Shown here: piece after piece, positions 38,994-47,116 of the stretch
Position numbering within the stretch: position 1 is the first letter of the stretch
How the letters are laid out: each line of letters starts with the position of its first letter
From: Rhodopseudomonas julia
GTDB lineage: Bacteria > Pseudomonadota > Alphaproteobacteria > Rhizobiales > Afifellaceae
Direction of reading: 5' to 3'
Length of the DNA: 64,000 bases
Assembly (NCBI RefSeq): GCF_030813515.1
Contig: NZ_JAUSUK010000001.1
Span: 186,001-250,000 of the forward strand
Program-made: the position numbers and the translations under genes
Notes under the pieces: model-generated
Seen by the model: the letters and a program-made list of their open reading frames with translations, nothing else
The model's database searches: none
Told to the model about the DNA's origin: nothing

Positions 38994-39013
38994 GGTCTTT
39001 CACGCGAAAGACC
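38994..39013. promoter_or_regulatory. Perfect inverted repeat in the cowN leader
   Basis: GGTCTTTC-ACGC-GAAAGACC, eight perfect pairs with a four-base spacer, 22 bases before the cowN ATG and directly upstream of its ribosome site. In RNA it would form a stable hairpin in the 5' leader; as DNA it could be an operator. It does not match the CRP or FNR half-site patterns. Confidence 0.5.
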
Positions 39014-39037
39014 ATTCCCCATAAGTCAGAGCGATAG

Positions 39038-39043
39038 ATTATG
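39038..39043 (-). promoter_or_regulatory. Candidate -10 element of cowN
   Basis: CATAAT on the minus strand, the best -10-like hexamer in the gap, with no good -35, as expected of an activator-dependent promoter. The predicted start point near 39031 places the operator centre at about -41. Confidence 0.35.
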
Positions 39044-39060
39044 AGGCAGACGTAGCCTTC

Positions 39061-39084
39061 GCGCTGTCAGCCGGGCGACAGCGC
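39061..39084. promoter_or_regulatory. CooA-type operator upstream of cowN
   Basis: A perfect inverted repeat GCGCTGTC-N8-GACAGCGC. Its core at 39065-39080 reads TGTCA-N6-CGACA, the form I recall for the Rhodospirillum rubrum CooA target. It overlaps the stop codon of the CooA-like gene and its centre is ~100 bases from the cowN start, ~41 from the predicted transcription start, a class II activator position. Confidence 0.6.
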
Positions 39085-39696
39085 ACTCAGTTCTTCAAGC
39101 CGTGCCGGCGCGAGGATCAAAAGGTGCTCGCGGCCATCGCGCGTGACGACGCCATCACGAATGAGCTTGTTGACGAGCGTCGACAACGTCTGGCGCGAGG
39201 TGCCGAGCGCACTTGCCAGCGCTTCCGTGTGGTCGATGAGGCGGATACGGGCACTTGCCTGCCTGGCGCTTTCCAGAAGCAAAAAACGGGCAAGGCGTGA
39301 TTCCACCGGCCGGAAGGCCAGATCTTCGATCAGATCGAGTGCGCCAGCGAGAACCTGCCCGATATCGCGCAGAGCTTCCACAGCGAGTTCCGGATGGCGG
39401 GAGACAAGCGTCAGCATCTCGCGCACCGGCCAACTCACGATGTCGCAATCCTCGAGCGCCTCCACCCAGGCGCGCGTATGCGTCACATAGATGCCGCCCG
39501 GGCGCAGATAGGAGAGCGTCAGCGCTTTCGTCGCGCCGTTGAGGCAGATGCGCGCCAAACCCGTCTTGAGCACGAAAAGCCGATCCGTCTCTGCGTCGGG
39601 ATAGGCAATCGTCTCGCCGGCGCCGTAACGGCGCCTGTGGCCGTTTTCGAGCCGATCGAGCCAATGCGCGGAAGACGGATGATCGGATACGGACAC
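39067..39696 (-). CDS. CRP/FNR-family regulator, CooA-like heme CO sensor
   Basis: 209 residues: an N-terminal cyclic-nucleotide-type beta roll, a long dimerisation helix (~98-130), and a C-terminal HTH. It aligns with the CO sensor CooA along its length: GGIYVTHTRAWVEA matches the heme segment with His73 at the position of the proximal His77; IGQVL (Gly113) matches the CO-pocket helix; IEDLAF and GTSRQTLSTLVNKLI match the hinge and recognition helix. The CooA ferric-state Cys75 is replaced by Val71, so redox behaviour should differ. GTG start; weak ribosome site. Directly upstream of cowN, with a CooA-type operator between them. Confidence 0.8.
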   Translation of the reverse strand: MSVSDHPSSAHWLDRLENGHRRRYGAGETIAYPDAETDRLFVLKTGLARICLNGATKALTLSYLRPGGIYVTHTRAWVEALEDCDIVSWPVREMLTLVSRHPELAVEALRDIGQVLAGALDLIEDLAFRPVESRLARFLLLESARQASARIRLIDHTEALASALGTSRQTLSTLVNKLIRDGVVTRDGREHLLILAPARLEELSALSPG

Positions 39697-39882
39697 TTCT
39701 TCTGTCGGCTCTTTCTAGCGGTCTTCGCATCATATCGGCCGAGATGACGCGCTTTCGCAGTTCACACCAGCCTCTTCCGGCAGGCAAGCGCGGCCCCGAT
39801 GACGCCGGAGGTCGACGCGCGAGACGGGACCGCCGCACGTCTCCCGCTTGCACCCCGCGCGCGGCTCGGCTAGCCCGACGCC

Positions 39883-40575
39883 ATGTCACTCATCGTCTTC
39901 GATCTCGACGGCACGCTCGTCGATACCGCGCCCGATCTTCTGGCGACCCTCGACCACATCCTCGGCGGACATGGCCTGCCGCCTGCCCCGCGCGAGCGCA
40001 TCATGCCCTGCATTTCGCGCGGCGCGCGCGCCATGATCGAGGAGGGCCTGAAGCTCTCCGGGCGCAAGGTGGATGCAAAAGAGCTCGACAGATTGCTTGA
40101 GGTCTTCCTCGCCCATTACGAGGAGCATATCTGCGTCGAAAGCCGACCCTTTCCGGGACTTGTGAGCGCGCTCGATACGCTCGAAGCGGAAGGCTGGAGC
40201 TTTGCCGTGTGCACCAACAAGCGCGTCGGCATGTCGAAGCTGCTTCTCGATCAGCTCGGGCTTCTCGATCGATTTCAGGCGGTGCTCGGCGCCGATTCGG
40301 TTGCCAAGCGCAAACCCGATCCGGCACATCTTCTTGAAACCATCGAAGCAGCGGGCGGCGAAGCCAATGCCGCTTTGATGGTGGGCGATTCGGCGGCCGA
40401 CATCGCGGCGGCGCGTGCGGCTTCCGTTCCGGTGATCGGCGTGCCCTTCGGCTACACGGCGAAACCGATGGTCGAGCTTCGCCCCGACATCATCATCGAT
40501 AGCTATTCGCAGCTCACACCCGAGCTCGCCGCAAGGCTTCTTGAAACGCGCGGTGGATCGGCGTCCGCGGAATGA
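39883..40575 (+). CDS. gph: Phosphoglycolate phosphatase-like HAD hydrolase
   Basis: 230-residue haloacid-dehalogenase hydrolase: motif I DLDGTLVDT (nucleophile Asp), motif II CTNKR, motif III Lys, and motif IV GDSAADIAAARAASVPVIGV. The family dephosphorylates 2-phosphoglycolate from oxygenation by Rubisco or DNA repair. ATG at 39883; ribosome site weak. It is divergent from the CooA-like gene, and the 186-bp gap must hold both promoters. Substrate specificity among HAD phosphatases is inferred from overall similarity only. Confidence 0.85.
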   Translation: MSLIVFDLDGTLVDTAPDLLATLDHILGGHGLPPAPRERIMPCISRGARAMIEEGLKLSGRKVDAKELDRLLEVFLAHYEEHICVESRPFPGLVSALDTLEAEGWSFAVCTNKRVGMSKLLLDQLGLLDRFQAVLGADSVAKRKPDPAHLLETIEAAGGEANAALMVGDSAADIAAARAASVPVIGVPFGYTAKPMVELRPDIIIDSYSQLTPELAARLLETRGGSASAE

Positions 40576-40627
40576 GCGCGCCGGCTTGACCGCGGCGCGG
40601 CTCCGTGCCAAATCGCTGCTTCGAGTC

Positions 40628-40702
40628 GGGCGCGTAGCTCAGCGGGAGAGCACTGCCTTCACACGGCAGGGGTCACAGGTTCAATCCCTGTCGCGCCCAC
40701 CA
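40628..40702 (+). tRNA. tRNA-Val (CAC)
   Basis: 75 nt including an encoded CCA. Acceptor stem GGGCGCG/CGCGCCC, D arm GCTCAGCGGGAGAGC, anticodon stem CTGCC/GGCAG with loop TTCACAC (anticodon CAC, reading GUG), T arm CACAGGTTCAATCCCTGT. All four stems pair. No duplicated 3' end suggesting an integrated element is visible nearby. Confidence 0.97.
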
Positions 40703-40846
40703 TCTTTCCGGCTCATTGCCTTTTCCAAGGCCCATTGTGAGCGGTCTCTGAGAGATCCCCTTTAAGCTCCAGAGTTGCGGCGCCTAAGCGAAGAACGACC
40801 GCCTCGGCTCTAGACCTCTGACAAGTGTCGCCTAGTTGCGGCGCGC

Positions 40847-41467
40847 ATGTGGTCATGGGTTCAGCAATATTCCGGCGCTTTATCGGCTCTTACGAGCCTG
40901 CTCATGCTCCTCGTCTGGTTCGTCTACCTGCAGCTCTTGCTCGTCGCCTACAGGCGCCGGTGGCGCTCGACCGTCCTCATCAACCGCGGCGGCAGTCTGG
41001 GGACTGAAGCCCGTTGCCTGATCAGCAATATGAGCGCGGAGGCAATCTACCTGACGAGCCTCATCGCCTTCGTGACCACCGACGATGGGACCTACCGGCA
41101 AGAGCTGACGGATCTCCGCGACCTCAGCGACAGCCTCGACGCCGATCCTCGCTCACGCATGAAGCAGGGGCCACTGAAACCCGGCGAATATCTCGATATC
41201 GGCACGTTCCACGACCTGATTTTGACGGTCGGCGACAATGAGGGCCAGGGATCGAACGAGGCATGGATCGCCTCGGTCCGATCTCTGGAGCTGACCGCCG
41301 TGATCGTCTACGGCGCCGACGATCTCCTTGCAGGCGCCCGCCGAACCTTCGAGATCAGGCATACGGACGACGACATTCAAATCTGTCCGACGACCAGCGA
41401 TTCGCAGCAGATCCGCTCGCGCAGGGAACGACGCAAAATCGAGAAGCAGCTGCAGTCTTCGCTTTAG
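40847..41467 (+). CDS. Single-helix membrane protein of unknown function
   Basis: 206 residues. One strong membrane segment (~12-36) is followed by a basic stop-transfer stretch (YRRRWRS) and a ~165-residue cytoplasmic domain of mixed strands and helices ending in a basic Arg/Lys-rich tail. No family is recognised. It starts 145 bases after the tRNA and ends in a four-base convergent overlap with purU. Confidence 0.65.
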   Translation: MWSWVQQYSGALSALTSLLMLLVWFVYLQLLLVAYRRRWRSTVLINRGGSLGTEARCLISNMSAEAIYLTSLIAFVTTDDGTYRQELTDLRDLSDSLDADPRSRMKQGPLKPGEYLDIGTFHDLILTVGDNEGQGSNEAWIASVRSLELTAVIVYGADDLLAGARRTFEIRHTDDDIQICPTTSDSQQIRSRRERRKIEKQLQSSL

Positions 41468-42321
41468 TCGTAGAAGACCACCGTCTTTCGTCCGGAGATG
41501 ATGACGCGGTCGTCGAGGACGTAGTGCAGCGCGCGCGCCAGAACCCGACGTTCGATGTCTCGGCCCTTGGCTATGAGATCGGCCGGCGTATGGCGATGGG
41601 AGATGCGTTCGACGTCCTGCTCGATGATCGGCCCCTCATCGAGGTCGGGGGTGACGAAATGCGCCGTCGCGCCGATCAGCTTCACGCCACGCTCATGCGC
41701 CTGATGATACGGCTTGGCGCCCTTGAAACCCGGCAGAAACGAATGATGGATGTTGATGCAGCGCCCGGCCAGTTTCGTCGACAGCTCGTCTGAAAGAACC
41801 TGCATGTAGCGGGCGAGAACCACGAACTCGGTTTCCGTCTCTTCGATCAGATCCCAGAGCTTCGCCTCCTGCTCGGGCTTCGTCGCGGCCGTCACCGGCA
41901 GATGGTGAAACGGCACCTCATCGAGCTCCGGTAGCTGCAAGGCCTCGCGCGGATGGTTTGAGACGATGGCGGTAATCTCCATAGGCAATTCGCCGATCCG
42001 CCAGCGATAGAGAAGGTCGGCCAGGCAATGGTCGAATTTCGACACCAGGAGCATGACCTTCGGCTTCACACTGCGATCGCGCAACGTCAGCTCCATTTCG
42101 AAGCGCTCGCCGATTTCCGCAAGCTTCTCGCGGAAATCTTCGATATCGGCCCCTTCCAGAACCGGGTTGAAGAGAACCCGCATGAAGAAGTGGCCGGTTT
42201 CGGCGTCATCGAATTGCTGCGCCTCCAGGATGTTGTAACCGCTGGAGACGAGCGACGTTGCGACGGCTGCGACGATGCCCGGACGATTGGGGCAGGAGAA
42301 GGTGAGGATAAAATCGGCCAT
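41464..42321 (-). CDS. purU: Formyltetrahydrofolate deformylase
   Basis: Hydrolyses 10-formyltetrahydrofolate to formate and tetrahydrofolate, supplying formate and balancing one-carbon units. It has an N-terminal ACT domain (~1-80, [18 protein letters not shown]) and a C-terminal formyltransferase-type domain with [26 protein letters not shown] and a catalytic Asp. 285 residues is normal. GGACAGG precedes the ATG. A GC-rich hairpin lies ~50 bases upstream. Confidence 0.95.
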   Translation of the reverse strand: MADFILTFSCPNRPGIVAAVATSLVSSGYNILEAQQFDDAETGHFFMRVLFNPVLEGADIEDFREKLAEIGERFEMELTLRDRSVKPKVMLLVSKFDHCLADLLYRWRIGELPMEITAIVSNHPREALQLPELDEVPFHHLPVTAATKPEQEAKLWDLIEETETEFVVLARYMQVLSDELSTKLAGRCINIHHSFLPGFKGAKPYHQAHERGVKLIGATAHFVTPDLDEGPIIEQDVERISHRHTPADLIAKGRDIERRVLARALHYVLDDRVIISGRKTVVFYD

Positions 42322-42367
42322 GACCTGTCCGTTGGCTCAGCTGAGGTTGCTTTAGCAATCAATTGCG

Positions 42368-42388
42368 GCAGCGCAAGACGCGCTGCCG
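42368..42388 (-). promoter_or_regulatory. GC-rich hairpin upstream of purU
   Basis: GGCAGCGC, five-base loop, GCGCTGCC: a perfect 8-bp stem 47 bases ahead of the purU ATG and ~180 bases before the divergent L,D-transpeptidase gene. It could be a leader structure or the end of neighbouring regulatory DNA; no known riboswitch pattern is seen around it. Confidence 0.3.
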
Positions 42389-42567
42389 GCGGCATGTTGG
42401 GACGACTTGCCGACGATGCCCGGACCCGGGCGTGGCAGGCGCGCCACATTCATAAGCAAAAGCGTCAAGGCGCCGCACCGCCGGCCGCCCGGTGCTTGCC
42501 TTTTGAGAGCGATTCGACACAGAGGTTAAAGTGACACATCAACTCGCCAGCCTTTCCGGGGACGGTA

Positions 42568-43170
42568 ATGAGAAAGTTTGGATTACTTGCGACTGCGGTC
42601 GCTGTGGCGCTTGTTAGCGCCGTTTCCTTTGCTCCGAACGCCTCGGCGCAGCCGACGGCACGGTTTTTTGATCCCGTTTCCAAGCAATGGCTGAGCTTCG
42701 GCCCGGGCGCACGCCACCATGGCAAGTCCCCGGTGCAGCGCGAGGTCGTGGATTACTCTGGCCCCTACGCCCCGAACACGATCATTGTGGATACCGGCGA
42801 ACGCCGCCTCTACTATGTGATGGACAACGGCAAGGCACTGAAATACGGCGTCGGCGTCGGCCGTGAGGGCTTCCAGTGGGCCGGCACACATCGCGTCACG
42901 CGCAAGGCGGAATGGCCGGGCTGGACGCCGCCGCCGGCCATGCGCAAGCGTCAGCCGGGCTTGCCGGCGCATATGGAGGGCGGCCCCAACAATCCGCTCG
43001 GCGCGCGCGCACTCTATATCGGCAACACCTACTACCGCATCCACGGCTCGAACGAGCCCTGGACGATCGGCACGGCGGTCTCCTCGGGCTGCATTCGCAT
43101 GACCAACGATGACGTCACCGACCTCTACGAGCGGGTCAATGTCGGCACGAAGGTGGTTGTGCGCCGCTAA
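42568..43170 (+). CDS. L,D-transpeptidase (YkuD family)
   Basis: Exported peptidoglycan cross-linking or lipoprotein-attaching enzyme. 200 residues: a signal peptide (KFGLLATAVAVALVSAVSFAPNASA) and a YkuD domain with the HGS (His159) and SSGCIRM (nucleophile Cys175) catalytic motifs. It belongs to the short ErfK-like type common in Rhizobiales. The gene stands alone and is closed by a strong terminator. Confidence 0.94.
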   Translation: MRKFGLLATAVAVALVSAVSFAPNASAQPTARFFDPVSKQWLSFGPGARHHGKSPVQREVVDYSGPYAPNTIIVDTGERRLYYVMDNGKALKYGVGVGREGFQWAGTHRVTRKAEWPGWTPPPAMRKRQPGLPAHMEGGPNNPLGARALYIGNTYYRIHGSNEPWTIGTAVSSGCIRMTNDDVTDLYERVNVGTKVVVRR

Positions 43171-43195
43171 AGGCTCTCAACAGCAAGATTTATCG

Positions 43196-43226
43196 ACGGC
43201 CGGCGCCTGCGCCGGCCGTTTTCGTT
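43196..43226 (+). terminator. Rho-independent terminator
   Basis: ACGGCCGGCGC-CT-GCGCCGGCCGT, an 11-bp perfect GC-rich stem followed by TTTCGTTTC, 25 bases after the L,D-transpeptidase stop. The stem may also serve the convergent DUF971 gene. Confidence 0.85.
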
Positions 43227-43256
43227 TCAAGCATTGAGAAGGCCCGCCTGCCCCGT

Positions 43257-43616
43257 TCAGCGGCGAGAGAGCCCGTTTTCGGCCAGCTCTTCCAGATAGC
43301 CCGCCCACAGCGAACCGAAGTCCTGTCCCAGCCGATAGAGATAGGACCAGGTGAAAATTCCACTGTTGTGCAGGTCGTCGAAATGCAGACGGACAGCGTA
43401 ATTGCCGATCGGTTCGACTTCGATCACCATAACGTCAGCCTTTCCCGAGACGAGCTTGCGCTCGGACGGAGAATGACCCTGCACCTCGGCGGAGGGGGAA
43501 AAGACCCGCAGATATTCCGCCGGCAGCTCAAACGTCTCGCCGCCCTCAAAACTGACGGCAAGCATGTGCCGGTCCTTCTTCAGACGGATTTCGGTCGGCC
43601 AGGGTTCCGCCATCAT
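43257..43616 (-). CDS. DUF971 (GBBH-like N-terminal) protein
   Basis: 119 residues with the DUF971 pattern: PTEIRLKKDRHMLAVSFEGG, LPAEYLRVFSPSAEVQGH and a late SGIFTWSYLYRLGQD. The same fold occurs as the N-terminal domain of gamma-butyrobetaine hydroxylase, and free-standing copies often accompany Fe-S or Mrp-type genes. Here the divergent neighbour is moaA, an Fe-S enzyme; an Fe-S link is suggestive only. Confidence 0.88.
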   Translation of the reverse strand: MMAEPWPTEIRLKKDRHMLAVSFEGGETFELPAEYLRVFSPSAEVQGHSPSERKLVSGKADVMVIEVEPIGNYAVRLHFDDLHNSGIFTWSYLYRLGQDFGSLWAGYLEELAENGLSRR

Positions 43617-43796
43617 ATCTCCTTCAAGAGGCTGCGGCGCCGCGCTGCCATTTGACGCGGACGTCGGCGCCGTTACATTCCTCTCCTATAAGGGCGGGAA
43701 ATGCCTTGCCAGCATCATTTGCCGGTCACAGGCAAAGGCGAGGCAGGCATACGGAACAATGAGGCGTCAGTGAATTCCATCATGGAGCAATCTGAT

Positions 43797-44831
43797 ATGG
43801 CGGCCATCGCGCCGATTGAAACGGCGTCCGAGACAGCGCCGATGATCGATCCCTTCGGACGGTCGATCTCCTATCTGCGCGTTTCGGTCACTGATCGCTG
43901 CGATTTCCGCTGCGTCTATTGCATGGCCGAGGACATGACCTTCCTGCCGAAGCGGGATCTTCTGTCGCTCGAAGAATTGGAACGCCTGTGCACCGCCTTC
44001 ATCGACAAAGGCGTGCGCAAGCTGCGGCTGACTGGCGGCGAACCTCTCGTGCGTCGCAACATCATGTGGCTGATTGAGGCGTTGGGCCGCCATCTGGAAA
44101 ACGGGCGGCTCGAGGAGCTGACCCTGACGACGAACGGCTCGCAGCTCGAACGTTACGCACATGATCTCGCAGCACTCGGCGTGCGCCGCATCAACGTCTC
44201 GCTCGACACGCTCGATCACGACAAGTTCAAAGCCATCACACGCTGGGGCGATCTCGGCCGCGTGATGGCCGGCCTCAAGGCGGCGCAGGATGCGGGACTT
44301 CAGGTGAAGCTCAACGTCGTCGCGCTCAAAGACGTCAACGAACATGAAATCCCGGAGATGATCCGCTTTGCCCATGGCCAGGGCATGGATCTGACGCTGA
44401 TCGAGACGATGCCGCTCGGCGAGATCGAAGGCGATCGCACAGACCAATATCTGCCGCTTTCCACGGTGCGCACGCGGCTTTCGGAGCGCTTCACCATGAC
44501 GGACATCCCGTACAAGACCGGCGGTCCGGCAAGGTATGTGGAGGTGCGCGAGACGGGCGGCAGGCTCGGCTTCATCACCCCGCTCACGCATAATTTCTGC
44601 GAAAGCTGCAACCGTGTGCGGGTGACCTGCACGGGCACGCTTTTCATGTGCCTCGGACAGGAAGATGCCGCCGACCTACGTGCGCCCCTGCGCGCATCCG
44701 AAGGCAATGCGCTTCTCGCACAGGCCATCGACGAGGCGATCACGCGCAAGCCGAAGGGGCACGATTTCGTCATCGATCGCCATCACCGACGTCCCGCGGT
44801 TGCAAGGCATATGAGCATGACGGGCGGCTGA
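43797..44831 (+). CDS. moaA: GTP 3',8-cyclase (molybdenum cofactor synthesis)
   Basis: Radical-SAM enzyme for the first step of molybdopterin synthesis. N-terminal Fe-S motif CDFRCVYC (Cys35, 39, 42), C-terminal Fe-S motif [18 protein letters not shown], and the conserved terminal Gly-Gly (HMSMTGG) needed for activity. Several starts are possible; ATG 43797 has GGAG eight bases upstream, while ATG 43782 or GTG 43770 would add 5-9 residues. Confidence 0.94.
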   Translation: MAAIAPIETASETAPMIDPFGRSISYLRVSVTDRCDFRCVYCMAEDMTFLPKRDLLSLEELERLCTAFIDKGVRKLRLTGGEPLVRRNIMWLIEALGRHLENGRLEELTLTTNGSQLERYAHDLAALGVRRINVSLDTLDHDKFKAITRWGDLGRVMAGLKAAQDAGLQVKLNVVALKDVNEHEIPEMIRFAHGQGMDLTLIETMPLGEIEGDRTDQYLPLSTVRTRLSERFTMTDIPYKTGGPARYVEVRETGGRLGFITPLTHNFCESCNRVRVTCTGTLFMCLGQEDAADLRAPLRASEGNALLAQAIDEAITRKPKGHDFVIDRHHRRPAVARHMSMTGG

Positions 44832-44899
44832 GCCCTGGTCGCGGCCTCAGGAGCCGCATAAGCAGAAGCTTCGATCAACCCGCCAGAAGCCCCTTCCCC

Positions 44900-45820
44900 A
44901 TGCCATCCGTGCCTGCCCTGCCGAGCGAAAACCAGCGCGGCATCCTCTTGATGCTCGCAGCGATGGTGACGTTCATCGTCAACGATACGCTGGTGAAGCT
45001 TGCGAGTGCCGATCTGCCGACCGGCGAGATCATTTTCCTGCGCGGCCTGATCGTGTCGCCGATCGTCATCGTCCTCGCGGTGCGTCGGGGCGCCTTCGTC
45101 AATCGCGGCCTGCTTTTCCATAAAACGCTCATCTGGCGCACATTGGGCGAGGTCGTGGCCGCGGGGCTCTACCTTTCCGCCCTGTTCCGGCTGCCGCTCG
45201 CCAATGCTTCGGCGATCCTGCAGGTCGTGCCGCTCGCCACCACGGCCGGTGCTGCGATTTTTCTCGGCGAGACCGTCAGACGAAGGCGGTGGACCGCGAT
45301 CGCCGTCGGCTTCAGCGGGGCGCTTCTCGTCATCCAGCCCGGTCTCGAGGGCTTCAATATCTGGTCGCTCGTCGCCCTTCTCAGCGTCTTTGCGGTCGTT
45401 CTTCGCGATCTCGCCTCCAAGCAATTGCCGAAAGGTCTGCCGACGCTTGCCGTCACCACGGCCGCTGCAGTCGCCGTCGGCCTCTTCGGTGGCGTTCTGA
45501 TGCTCTTCGAAGAACCCGTGATGCCCGATGCCGGCGCACTTGCCGCCATCTTCGCCTCCGGGCTGTGCACGGTCGCGGGCTATACGCTGATCATCGCCGC
45601 GATGCGCACCGGGGACATCTCCGTCGTCGCGCCGTTCCGCTATTCTTTCATGATCTGGGCGGTTCTCATGCAGGTTCTCGTCTTCGGCGAATGGCCGGGT
45701 CCGCTCCTCTTCATCGGCACCGGCATCTTGATTTCGACGGGCATCTACACCTTCTATCGGGAACGTCAGGTCGGGGCCTCCGAGGCCCGCAAAGCGCTGA
45801 CGGCACCGCCGGCACGCTGA
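44900..45820 (+). CDS. EamA/DMT-family transporter
   Basis: 306 residues, ten hydrophobic segments forming two EamA repeats (MLAAMVTFIVNDTLVKLAS; and AIFASGLCTVAGYTLIIAAMR). RhtA/YdcZ-like metabolite exporters belong here. ATG at 44900 begins immediately before the first repeat. No ribosome site is strong; substrate is not indicated by neighbours. Confidence 0.88.
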   Translation: MPSVPALPSENQRGILLMLAAMVTFIVNDTLVKLASADLPTGEIIFLRGLIVSPIVIVLAVRRGAFVNRGLLFHKTLIWRTLGEVVAAGLYLSALFRLPLANASAILQVVPLATTAGAAIFLGETVRRRRWTAIAVGFSGALLVIQPGLEGFNIWSLVALLSVFAVVLRDLASKQLPKGLPTLAVTTAAAVAVGLFGGVLMLFEEPVMPDAGALAAIFASGLCTVAGYTLIIAAMRTGDISVVAPFRYSFMIWAVLMQVLVFGEWPGPLLFIGTGILISTGIYTFYRERQVGASEARKALTAPPAR

Positions 45821-45894
45821 TCGCGCCTCTTCTGCCGGGCGCGGTTGGATGCTATCGGGTCATCCACCCTCCCCCTCGCCTCCGCCGAGATCCA

Positions 45895-47112
45895 ATGCCG
45901 TCTTCCATTTCCGACGCCCCCGCCCTCTCACCCCAGGGGCGGCGGCCAAGCCTTTTGAGCCTCGTCGTCATCTCGACGCTCAGCCCGTTCGCGATCAACG
46001 TCATCGTGCCGTCCATGCCGGCGCTGCAGAAGGACTTTCACACAAGCTTCGCCACCGTGCAGCTCGTCCTGTCCCTGTTTTTGGCTTCTGTGGCGATTTC
46101 CCAGATCGTGATCGGGCCACTGTCGGACCGTTTTGGACGAAGGCCCGTCCTTCTTTGCGGGCTCAGCATCTTCACGGCCACCAGCGCACTGGCGAGTTTT
46201 GCGAACGACATTGAAAGCCTGCTTGCACTGCGCGTCCTGCAGGCGGCCGGCGGCTGCACCGGCATCGTTCTGGCGCGCGCCATCGTGCGCGACCTCTACG
46301 ATCGGCGCAAAGCCGCAAGCGTCATCGGCTATGTCACGATGGGGCTCGCCATGGCGCCGATGGTGGCACCGCTCTTCGGTGGTCTTCTGCAACAGAATTT
46401 CGGCTGGCGGGCGCAGTTCGTCATGCTGACGGTGTTCGGAGCCTTGGTCCTGGCCCTTGCCTGGCGCGACGTCAGCGAGACGCATCACGCGCGCACCGAG
46501 CGAATCGCCTTTGCCACCTTGTTTCGGGATTTCGGCTACCTTCTCAAGGAACCCGCCTTCCTCGTCTACACCGCCGTATCGAGCCTTGCGACGTCAGTCT
46601 TCTTCGCCTTTCTGGGCGGCGGCGCCTATGTGGCCGGCACGATCCTCGGACTGTCTCCGATCGCCTATGGCAGTTGGTTTGCGGTCCTGTCGATCGGCTA
46701 TGCTTTTGGCAATTTTCTCTCCGGCCGTTTTGCCGAAAAGGTCGGCGTCCGGCGGATGACGCTCGCCGGGTCCAGCCTTCTCCTCATCGCCCAGCTCGTG
46801 CTTCTCGCTCTCATCGCGAGCGGCCATCTGAGCGCGCCGGCCCTCTTCCTGCCGATGTGCGTCGGCGGCATTTCCAACGGTCTCGTCTTGCCGAGCACGA
46901 TTGCCGGCGCCATCAGCGTGCGCCCGGAAATCGCCGGCACGGCCGCCGGGCTTCAGGGCGCGACGCAGATCGGCTCAGGCGCGATCTCTTCGGCGATCGC
47001 AGGAGCCGTGCTCGCCGGCGGCATGTCGGCCCTGCCCCTCTCAGCCGTCATGCTGACAGGGGCCGTCGCGGCATTCGCCTTCTCCGTGATCCTGTTTCGG
47101 ATCGTCCGCTAG
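45895..47112 (+). CDS. Bcr/CflA-type MFS drug transporter
   Basis: 405 residues, twelve helices. The N-terminal half has SMPALQKDFHTSFATVQLVLS and the motif PLSDRFGRRPVLLCG typical of the Bcr/CflA/TIGR00710 drug-resistance subfamily, followed by VLQAAGGCTGIVLARAIVRD. It follows the DMT gene by 74 bases on the same strand; its stop almost abuts the convergent Mrp gene. Confidence 0.9.
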   Translation: MPSSISDAPALSPQGRRPSLLSLVVISTLSPFAINVIVPSMPALQKDFHTSFATVQLVLSLFLASVAISQIVIGPLSDRFGRRPVLLCGLSIFTATSALASFANDIESLLALRVLQAAGGCTGIVLARAIVRDLYDRRKAASVIGYVTMGLAMAPMVAPLFGGLLQQNFGWRAQFVMLTVFGALVLALAWRDVSETHHARTERIAFATLFRDFGYLLKEPAFLVYTAVSSLATSVFFAFLGGGAYVAGTILGLSPIAYGSWFAVLSIGYAFGNFLSGRFAEKVGVRRMTLAGSSLLLIAQLVLLALIASGHLSAPALFLPMCVGGISNGLVLPSTIAGAISVRPEIAGTAAGLQGATQIGSGAISSAIAGAVLAGGMSALPLSAVMLTGAVAAFAFSVILFRIVR

Positions 47113-47116
47113 CCCT

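Noticed and set aside
38973-39066. Sigma-54 promoter for cowN
   Set aside because: No TGGCAC-N5-TTGCA type -24/-12 pair on the minus strand; the activator-dependent sigma-70 reading with a CooA-type site fits better.
40628-40860. Integration site at the tRNA-Val 3' end, with short direct repeats (GTTGCGGCGC) downstream
   Set aside because: No integrase gene, no second copy of the tRNA end and only a 10-base repeat; normal genes follow.
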